A stretch of 39,903 nt of DNA, from the NCBI GenBank assembly GCA_009835985.1, contig VXWI01000111.1:1-39903 (forward strand), given 5' to 3'. The DNA comes from Acidobacteriota bacterium (GTDB lineage Bacteria; Acidobacteriota; Vicinamibacteria; Marinacidobacterales; Marinacidobacteraceae). A model generated the notes under the pieces. It was not told where the DNA came from. It searched no databases and worked only from the letters and a program-made list of their open reading frames with translations. Below, one piece after another: positions 34,694 through 39,903 of this stretch. The position numbers and the translations under genes are program-made. Every line of letters starts with the position of its first letter. Within the stretch, counting starts at the first letter, position 1.

Positions 34694-35050
34694 TCATGCC
34701 GCCTCCGGCTTCCGCTCGCCGGCGCCGCTCGGCGCCTCGTGGTCGGAATCGTCGGTGCAGCAATGCTCCGTCAGATAGTCGAGCAGATGCCGGATGCCCT
34801 GCAGGTTCACGCTGTAGATCTGAGATCGGCCACGGCGGGAGCATTTGAGGAGCCCGCCCTTCTTGAGTTCCTTCAGATGGAACGAGCAGGTCGGCGCCGG
34901 CAACTGGCAGTGCCTGGCGATGGCGCCGGCCGCGAGTCCGTCCGGCCCGCTCTGGACCAGCAGCCGGAAGATGTCGAGCCGGCTCTCCTGGGACAGGGCG
35001 CCGAGCATCTCCAGCGCCTCGGCAGTCGAGTAATCCCTGCCCATTTCCAT
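34694..35050 (-). CDS. ArsR-family winged-helix transcriptional regulator
   Basis: Small DNA-binding repressor of the ArsR/SmtB type, 118 residues. The winged helix spans about 10-95: ALSQESRLDIFRLLVQSGPD, then AIARHCQLPAPTCSFHLKEL as recognition helix region, and a wing at CSRRGRSQIYSVN. The C-terminal end HCCTDDSDHE has a Cys pair with Asp/His that could bind a metal, but the classical ELCVCDL metal box is absent; similar regulators act near arsenic genes, none of which are here. ATG 35050 is at the predicted transcription start, so the mRNA may be leaderless; ATG 35044 is two codons further in. The target is probably its own promoter and perhaps the divergent M20 operon. Confidence 0.88.
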   Translation of the reverse strand: MEMGRDYSTAEALEMLGALSQESRLDIFRLLVQSGPDGLAAGAIARHCQLPAPTCSFHLKELKKGGLLKCSRRGRSQIYSVNLQGIRHLLDYLTEHCCTDDSDHEAPSGAGERKPEAA

Positions 35051-35057
35051 GTTTCCA

Positions 35058-35086
35058 AGTATATTGAAATAAATATCGAGAGTCAA
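35058..35086 (-). promoter_or_regulatory. Predicted sigma-70 promoter and operator of the arsR-type gene
   Basis: On the minus strand TTGACT (35081-35086), a 17-base spacer and TATACT (35058-35063) sit seven bases before the ATG at 35050. The spacer holds the AT-rich inverted repeat ATATT-GAAATA-AATAT (35061-35076), suited to autorepression because it overlaps the -10. The stretch stands out as AT-rich in a GC-rich genome. Confidence 0.7.
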
Positions 35087-35095
35087 CCCCGTGCG

Positions 35096-35200
35096 TTACC
35101 GGCTGACGGGTCCGCCTCCGTACCGTCGGGCGCTCTCCCGCGAGAGTGTGCGCGGCGATCCCAGCGCTCGGGCGGTGGAATGGATAGCCGCGGATTCCAT
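35096..35200 (-). pseudogene. Remnant of a duplicated arsR-type gene (N-terminus only)
   Basis: A 34-codon open frame whose start aligns with the arsR-type protein: YFDNLGNMES upstream and at the start against YFNILGNMEM, then STARALGSP and LSRESARRY against STAEALEML and LSQESRLDIF. It loses similarity after about 30 residues and stops 45 bp before the intact gene. It has the same promoter layout. It is most likely a decayed tandem copy, though a role as a leader peptide is possible. Confidence 0.6.
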
Positions 35201-35207
35201 ATTTCCA

Positions 35208-35236
35208 AGATTATCAAAATACTGGCCAACCGTCAA
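35208..35236 (-). promoter_or_regulatory. Duplicate promoter upstream of the arsR remnant
   Basis: TTGACG (35231-35236), a 17-base spacer and TAATCT (35208-35213), then TGGAAATATGGAA, mirror the intact promoter (TGGAAACATGGAA) with identical spacing to the ATG. If active it would transcribe through the remnant into the intact gene. The divergent M20 gene starts at 35284, about 50 bp away. Confidence 0.6.
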
Positions 35237-35283
35237 GACCGTGTAACGGCCAACAGTCCCACAGGGCGGTATCCTCGGTTTCG

Positions 35284-36582
35284 ATGCCGCTCCACCCGGT
35301 CGCCGCCGGCCTCGAGGCGCGGATCCTTCGCCACGCGGAGGCCGCCCGCGCCGAGATTGCGGCGTTCTGCGGGGAGCTGATCCGGATCCCGACCGTGAAT
35401 CCCCCGGGCGAGAACTACCGCGAGTGCGCCGCCCTCCTCGGGGGCCGTCTCGCCGCCGCCGGTTTCGAGGTGACGTTCGACAATCCTCCGGCGGAGGCCT
35501 GTCCACCCGGTTCCACCGCGTATCCCCGGCAAAACGTCATCGGCCGGCTGGAGAGTCCGCTCGGAGAGGGCGGCCGGCGGCTCCACCTGAACGGCCACCT
35601 CGACGTGGTCCCCGCGGGCTCCGGGTGGACCACGGACCCGTTCTCGGGTGAAGTGCGGGACGGCGCCGTCTGGGGCCGCGGGGCAAGCGACATGAAAGGA
35701 GGCATCGCGGCGGCGTTCTTCGCCGCGATCGTCCTCCAGCGGGCGGGCGCCCGGCTCGGCGGCACCCTGGAGATCTCGGGGACGGCGGACGAGGAGACCG
35801 GGGGACACGCGGGCGTCGCGTGGCTGGCCGAGTCGGGACAGATCGCCCGCGACACCGAAGCCGTGATCATTCCCGAACCCTTCGGCTCGCGCCGGGTGTG
35901 CGTCGGGCACCGCGGGGTGTACTGGTTCCGGGTCGTCGCCGAAGGCGAGGTCGCCCACGGCAGCATGCCCTTCCTGGGCCGAAATGCCATTACCGACCTC
36001 GCGCCGCTTCTCGAGGAGATCCGGAACGAATGGGTCCCGGAGCTGGCCGCCCGCCGTACCGCCCTTCCCGTCGTCCCCGCCGGGGCCCGTGTGGCGACGG
36101 TCAACGTGAACAGCATCCGGGGCGGACAGGCAGGCGCCGGGACCGAGAGTCCCCAGGTTCCCGACCGGGCGGAACTGGTGGTGGACCGCCGGTTCCTGCC
36201 CGAAGAAGGGCTCGAAGCGGTGCGGGAAGAGGTGGCTCGCCGGATCGCGGCGTGTGCGGACCGCGAACCGGGCCGGCGCTACCGGGTCGAAGAGCTGCTC
36301 ACGGTCGAACCGGTGCGGACGCCGGCCGGGTCACTCGCCACCGAGGCGGTGCGATACGGCGTGCGGAGCGCCCTTGGCGTCGAGGTCGAGGAGGTGGCCA
36401 GCCCCGGCACCTACGACCACAAGCACGTCGCCCGGATCGCCGGAGTCCCTGACTGCGTCGCCTACGGGCCGGGGATTCTCGAACTGGCGCACCGGCCGGA
36501 CGAGTACTGTCCCGTCGAGGAACTGGTGCACTCCACCGCAGCGCTGGCGCTGGCCGCTGCCGCGGCGCTCGGTACTCACTGA
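35284..36582 (+). CDS. M20 family deacylase/peptidase (ArgE/DapE-like)
   Basis: Zinc-dependent amidohydrolase of the ArgE/DapE/ACY1 branch, 432 residues. Ligands and catalytic residues: His105 and Asp107 (NGHLDVVPAG), Asp136 (GASDMKGG), Glu170 and Glu171 (ADEETGG), Glu198 (IPEPFG), and the last His in LELAHRPDEY. The lid domain spans about 210-330. No signal peptide. It likely removes acyl groups from amino acids or cuts a dipeptide; the exact substrate is not known. ATG at 35284 follows a weak TATCCT -10 at 35270-35275. The stop overlaps the antiporter start (TGATG). It is unlike the M20 enzyme at 12579 outside the metal motifs. Confidence 0.9.
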   Translation: MPLHPVAAGLEARILRHAEAARAEIAAFCGELIRIPTVNPPGENYRECAALLGGRLAAAGFEVTFDNPPAEACPPGSTAYPRQNVIGRLESPLGEGGRRLHLNGHLDVVPAGSGWTTDPFSGEVRDGAVWGRGASDMKGGIAAAFFAAIVLQRAGARLGGTLEISGTADEETGGHAGVAWLAESGQIARDTEAVIIPEPFGSRRVCVGHRGVYWFRVVAEGEVAHGSMPFLGRNAITDLAPLLEEIRNEWVPELAARRTALPVVPAGARVATVNVNSIRGGQAGAGTESPQVPDRAELVVDRRFLPEEGLEAVREEVARRIAACADREPGRRYRVEELLTVEPVRTPAGSLATEAVRYGVRSALGVEVEEVASPGTYDHKHVARIAGVPDCVAYGPGILELAHRPDEYCPVEELVHSTAALALAAAAALGTH

Positions 36583-37769
36583 TGGACGGCTCCGGGGCGC
36601 TGGTGATCGTCGGGATCGCCGCCTTCCTGCTGCCACCGGTCGCCTCCTGGCTGCGGGCGCCCGCCGTGGTCGTCGAGATTCTCTTCGGGGTTCTGATCGG
36701 CCCGGTCTTCGGACTGGTGCAGGGCACCGAGTTGCTGGACCAGATCGGGACGCTCGGGCTCCTGATGCTGATGTTCCTCGCCGGCTTCGAGATCGACTTC
36801 CGGGCGCTGCGGCGGGGCGGCGCGGGACCCATCGGGCAGGCGCTCGTGGTCTTTGCCGGCACCTTCGCGCTCTCCTTCGTGGCCACCATGTGGCTGGAGC
36901 TGCCGGTCTTCTACGCCCCGCTGCTCGCCACCACCTCGGCCGCTCTCGTGCTGCCGAGCCTGAGAAGTGCCGGAATCACCAACGAGAGCCTCGGGCAGGC
37001 GATCCTGATCTCGGCCGTGGTCGCGGATCTGGCGACCCTCCTGCTCGTCGCGGAGATCACCATCTGGGCGCGCGACGGCTGGGGAATCGAGCTGATCAAC
37101 GGGCCGCTGCTGCTGGTCGCGGTCGTGGTCGTGCTCCGGGTGATGAAGCTGGTGCTCTGGTGGCACCCGCTCCGCGTATCCCGGCTGTTCCAGAAGGACG
37201 ACCCCGACGAGATGGGGATTCGCGGGGCGCTCGCCCTGCTGCTCATCTTCGTGGGGCTTTCGACCGTGCTCGACGTGGAGCCGATCCTGGCGGCCTTCCT
37301 GGCGGGAGGCGTCTTCGCGCTGCTCTTCCATCCGCCGGAAGGCCTCCGTCACCAGCTCTCCGGCATCTCCTGGGGCTTCCTGATCCCCATCTTCTTCATC
37401 AACGTCGGCCTTCGCTTCGAGGTGGCGGCCCTCCTGAATCCGGAAGCGCTGGCGCGCGCCGGGGTCATCATCGGCGTGGCGTTCCTCGTCAAGTTCGTAC
37501 CGTCCCTGCTCTTCGTGTTCTGGGGGTTCTCGCTTCGGGCTGCGGCCGCTACCGGATTCCTGCTCTCGGCCCGGCTGAGCCTGGTCATCGCCGTCGCCAC
37601 GGTGGGCCTCGAACTCGGACTTCTCGACGAGACGGACCGAGCGATCGCGGTGATGATCGCCGCGGTCACCTCGCTCATCTGCCCGGTTCTGTTCCGCTCG
37701 GTCATCACCCACGGCAGCGCCCGGCGGCCCGGAGATCTCGTTTCCGCCTCGCCTCCAGGAACCCGTTAG
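36582..37769 (+). CDS. CPA2-type cation:proton antiporter (membrane domain only)
   Basis: Monovalent cation:proton antiporter-2 family (Na+/H+ exchanger domain), 395 residues and about 12 membrane segments. VVEILFGVLIGPVFGLVQGT and LGLLMLMFLAGFEIDF are the characteristic segments 2-3; SAVVADLATLLLV carries the family Asp in the core. No C-terminal TrkA/RCK nucleotide-binding domain is present, unlike KefB/KefC types, so control must be by other means. Translationally coupled to the M20 gene, which may suggest that the pair handles a charged product or pH, but this is inference. Cation selectivity is unknown. Confidence 0.9.
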   Translation: MDGSGALVIVGIAAFLLPPVASWLRAPAVVVEILFGVLIGPVFGLVQGTELLDQIGTLGLLMLMFLAGFEIDFRALRRGGAGPIGQALVVFAGTFALSFVATMWLELPVFYAPLLATTSAALVLPSLRSAGITNESLGQAILISAVVADLATLLLVAEITIWARDGWGIELINGPLLLVAVVVVLRVMKLVLWWHPLRVSRLFQKDDPDEMGIRGALALLLIFVGLSTVLDVEPILAAFLAGGVFALLFHPPEGLRHQLSGISWGFLIPIFFINVGLRFEVAALLNPEALARAGVIIGVAFLVKFVPSLLFVFWGFSLRAAAATGFLLSARLSLVIAVATVGLELGLLDETDRAIAVMIAAVTSLICPVLFRSVITHGSARRPGDLVSASPPGTR

Positions 37770-37794
37770 ACTCGCTGACCCGGAGGCGCCCGCC

Positions 37795-39048
37795 ATGACG
37801 AAGTCCCTCTCGAATGCCGTGACCCGGCGCTCGTTCCTGCGCACCACGGCCGCCGTTCCGGCCGCCTTCCCGGCGCTCCGGGCCGTCGCCGCCGACGACG
37901 AGGCGCTGTTCCGGATGGTGCGGTGGGAGTTCCCCTTCGAAGAGGACAAGGTGCCGATGAACGCGGCGAACCTCTGTCCCTCGCCGCGGTCGGTGGCGGA
38001 CCGGGTGAGCGAGCTGACCCGCGACATCGACCACGACTGCTCGTTCCAGAACCGGGGGAAGTTCGGGGACCTGCGCGAGTCGGCGCGGGAGAAGGTCGCG
38101 GCGCAGCTCGGTGTCACGGGCGACGAACTGGCGCTCGTGCGAAACACCAGCGAGGCGAACAACATCGTGAACGCCGGCGTGGTCCTGGGGAACGGCGACG
38201 AGGTCGTCCTCTGGGACCAGAACCATCCTACGAACAACGTCGCGTGGGATGTCCGCGCGGCCCGCTACGGCTTCACGGTCCGGCGGGTGTCGGTTCCGAA
38301 GGCGCCGGCGGGAGCGGACGATCTCGCCGCTCCCTTCATCGAGGCCCTGGGCGCGAACACGAAGGTGATTGCGATCACCCACGTCTCGAACGTCTCCGGC
38401 ATTCACCTTCCGGTGCGCCGGATCGCGGACGCCGCGCACGAACGCGGCATCCACGTCCACGTGGACGGCGCCCAGAGCTTCGGCGGCCTTTCGGTGGACG
38501 TTCCCGCAATCGGCGCCGACACGTTCACGAGCAGCTCCCACAAGTGGTTCTGCGGACCCAAGGAGTGCGGGGTGTTGGTGGTGCGCACCGAGAGCATTCC
38601 GCAGCTCTGGCCCTCGGAGGTCGCACCGGGCTGGGGCGGCGACGCCGACCCGGACCCGAGCGGGGCCCGGAAGTTCGAGTCCATGGGGCAGCGCGACGAC
38701 GCCTGCCTCGCGGCGATGGGCACCACCGCCGAGTTCCACGGCGAGATCGGCCCCGGCCGGGTGGAAGCGCGGATGACCGACCTGGCGGGCCGCCTCAAGA
38801 AGGGCCTCCGCGAAGCCGGCATCCCGCTGGTGACCCCGATGGAGGACGCCCTCTCGGCGGGCGTCGTCATCGTCGAGGTGCCGGCCGAGTCTCGGCGCGA
38901 GGTCTTCTCCCGGATGTACGACGAGCACGGTATCGCCGGGTCGACGTCAGGCGGGTTCCGCCTCTCGCCACACCTCTACAACACCGCGGAGCATGTCGAG
39001 CGCGCGCTGGGGGGCCTGAAGGCGCTGCGTCCGCGGATCGTCGCGTAG
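37795..39048 (+). CDS. Tat-exported class V aminotransferase-fold PLP enzyme
   Basis: Pyridoxal-phosphate enzyme of the class V aminotransferase/cysteine desulfurase fold, similar in layout to isopenicillin-N epimerase-like proteins. Lys250 in SSSHKWFCGPKE is the Schiff-base residue; Asp224 in HVHVDGAQSFGG contacts the pyridine ring; RNTSEANNIV and NHPTNNVAW bind the phosphate and substrate. The N-terminus TRRSFLRTTAAVPAAFPALR is a twin-arginine signal, so the enzyme should fold with its cofactor in the cytoplasm and be exported. The 417 residues fit the family. SD sequence CGGAGGC precedes the ATG. Reaction unknown (transamination, desulfuration or epimerisation of an amino acid). Confidence 0.88.
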   Translation: MTKSLSNAVTRRSFLRTTAAVPAAFPALRAVAADDEALFRMVRWEFPFEEDKVPMNAANLCPSPRSVADRVSELTRDIDHDCSFQNRGKFGDLRESAREKVAAQLGVTGDELALVRNTSEANNIVNAGVVLGNGDEVVLWDQNHPTNNVAWDVRAARYGFTVRRVSVPKAPAGADDLAAPFIEALGANTKVIAITHVSNVSGIHLPVRRIADAAHERGIHVHVDGAQSFGGLSVDVPAIGADTFTSSSHKWFCGPKECGVLVVRTESIPQLWPSEVAPGWGGDADPDPSGARKFESMGQRDDACLAAMGTTAEFHGEIGPGRVEARMTDLAGRLKKGLREAGIPLVTPMEDALSAGVVIVEVPAESRREVFSRMYDEHGIAGSTSGGFRLSPHLYNTAEHVERALGGLKALRPRIVA

Positions 39049-39060
39049 GAGGGGAGACGG

Positions 39061-39170
39061 CTTGGACCGCCGGTCTCCAGACCGGCATGCGCGGAGCTCT
39101 GCGCCGCGCACGTCGTAACCCCACCACCCCTTACGGCACACCCGGCTTGGAACGCCGACCTAGATCACGG
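39061..39170 (+). repeat. Composite palindromic repeat (REP-like unit plus second module)
   Basis: The first part has GCCGGTCT/AGACCGGC (39069-39086) and GCGCGGAG/CTCTGCGC (39089-39104), like 29363-29416. The second part (39111-39161) repeats 29731-29781 and ends in CGGCTTGGAACGCCG. It fills most of the 202-bp spacer after the aminotransferase gene, where no gene is seen. Confidence 0.7.
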
Positions 39171-39250
39171 CCCGCACAGGGCCGAAGCACCTTCCTCCCG
39201 CAACGCATCTGAACTCGCTGCAAAGAACCGGACTTGCGACCGACGACCAG

Positions 39251-39826
39251 ATGAGCGCACCACAGATGGGCGGACGCTACGAGGTGTACGGACTTCTGTG
39301 GGTCAGTTTGGAATCCGCGGCATCACTCCGCGCCGCACTATCAGACGCTTGTGGCATTCCAAGAAGAGGCGTCGTGAGAAACCCACACCTGACCGTCTAC
39401 CACGCGCGGCGTCCCTTACCCGGACTGCGTGCCCGCAAAGAGGAGGTCGATATCACGTCTGAGGTTCAAGAAACGCGCTTCATGGTGTTGGCCCCCGGCG
39501 GTGAGAATCCGCGACCCGATCTGGACCCGTCCCAAAGGTCCTTGGGAATCAGGCTCACCAAGCGGAACGGAGCCATCCCCGAAATACAGGCTCTCCGGTC
39601 GTCCCTCTACGGTCTAGAGACTCCGAACGTAGTGGGGTCACGCAAGAAGACCACGGCGTGGACGAGCTGCTTCGGTGCCAGGCGATATCAGCCGCACGTC
39701 AAGCTCCTGTATCCGGGGAGATTCATGGCAACTGACTTGACTGCGATCGGAAACGCATTCCGAGATGCTCTTACTGCAATTCGTTTTGATCGATTTGAGG
39801 TGAAATGTGGCACCAAGCGCCCATAG
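39251..39826 (+). CDS. 2H phosphoesterase-like hypothetical protein
   Basis: A 191-residue protein with two candidate active-site segments of the 2H (LigT/2'-5' RNA ligase-like) type: PHLTVYH with His46-x-Thr48 and QPHVKLLYP with His149-x-Lys151. The spacing of about 100 residues fits the family, but the second motif has Lys instead of Thr/Ser, so catalytic activity is uncertain. Such enzymes open cyclic phosphates or cut nucleotide 2'-5' bonds. Base composition is clearly lower in GC than the rest of the window and the gene lies just beyond the palindromic repeats, consistent with recent transfer. ATG 39251 is the first clear start; no strong ribosome site is seen. The remaining 77 bases after it hold no recognisable feature. 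Confidence 0.6.
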   Translation: MSAPQMGGRYEVYGLLWVSLESAASLRAALSDACGIPRRGVVRNPHLTVYHARRPLPGLRARKEEVDITSEVQETRFMVLAPGGENPRPDLDPSQRSLGIRLTKRNGAIPEIQALRSSLYGLETPNVVGSRKKTTAWTSCFGARRYQPHVKLLYPGRFMATDLTAIGNAFRDALTAIRFDRFEVKCGTKRP

Positions 39827-39903
39827 TTGTTGGCGGGAAGCCTTACCACGGGCCTGTAAGCAATTTTGTGTGCTGAGCCGGTTTTCACAGTTACACCGAG
39901 AGC

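Noticed and set aside
34694-35050. Classical arsenic-sensing ArsR
   Set aside because: The ELCVCDL-type metal box is missing and no arsenic resistance genes are adjacent; only the general family call is kept.
34295-35380. A 361-codon plus-strand open frame
   Set aside because: It overlaps an element copy, the ArsR-type gene and the start of the M20 gene, with no recognisable domain; it is a high-GC artefact.
1-39903. CRISPR array, prophage or biosynthetic gene cluster
   Set aside because: No regularly spaced direct repeats, phage structural genes, or NRPS/PKS/terpene synthase signatures are visible; the dispersed repeats are palindromic and irregularly spaced.
1-39903. tRNA or rRNA genes
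   Set aside because: I found no cloverleaf-like sequence with a T-arm GGTTCRANNCC and CCA end, nor rRNA-like conserved stretches; a dedicated covariance-model scan would settle it.

Overview
This is a GC-rich (roughly 70% by eye) stretch of bacterial chromosome, densely packed with genes in short operons joined by ATGA, GTGA and TGATG overlaps. A tripartite RND efflux system with a lipoprotein outer-membrane factor indicates a diderm (Gram-negative) cell. The fused E1 alpha/beta dehydrogenase, the P1-family peptidase, the Tat-tagged class V aminotransferase and the AddAB-like nuclease would fit an aerobic, amino-acid-using heterotroph, possibly Acidobacteriota or a similar high-GC phylum. No rRNA, tRNA or phylogenetic marker gene is visible, so the lineage is open.

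Layout: (1) 314-5588 (+): branched-chain 2-oxoacid dehydrogenase E1 fusion, acyl-CoA dehydrogenase and an NCS2 purine/uracil-type permease. (2) 5607-8710 (-): a PLP-dependent amino-acid decarboxylase and two 106-residue paralogous membrane proteins on either side of a pterin-4a-carbinolamine dehydratase. (3) 8868-12559 (+): polar amino-acid ABC importer (permease, binding protein, permease, ATPase) interrupted before the ATPase gene by a 331-bp inverted-repeat element. (4) 12579-15565 (-): TPR lipoprotein-like or secreted protein coupled to an M20 peptidase. (5) 15703-21549 (+): RND efflux operon (outer-membrane factor, adaptor, pump). (6) 21697-22911: Lcp/MpaB-type (DUF2236-like) oxygenase candidate. 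(7) 22978-29717: AddB/AddA-like helicase-nuclease pair. (8) 29782-34258 (-): four-gene operon of P1 peptidase, sodium:solute symporter, FAD-dependent reductase and SDR. (9) 34694-35236: ArsR-type regulator with a decayed copy of its own promoter and N-terminus upstream. (10) 35284-39048 (+): M20 deacylase/peptidase, CPA2 antiporter and Tat-exported class V aminotransferase. (11) 39251-39826: lower-GC gene resembling a 2H phosphoesterase.

The recurring metabolic theme is amino-acid and peptide use: uptake (ABC, SSS), hydrolysis (two M20 enzymes, P1 peptidase), decarboxylation or transamination, and branched-chain oxidation (E1 plus acyl-CoA dehydrogenase).

The most unusual content is non-coding. 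Three copies of a noncoding, MITE-like element with terminal inverted repeats (7089-7272, 11475-11805, 34259-34457) each lie within 0-4 bp of a start codon, always with the same end next to the gene and the gene transcribed outward. A second family of short palindromes (REP/REPIN-like) occurs at the left edge, in intergenic spacers, and once in frame inside the AddA-like nuclease domain. Two duplications also carry recognisable promoters: the 106-residue membrane proteins and the arsR remnant.
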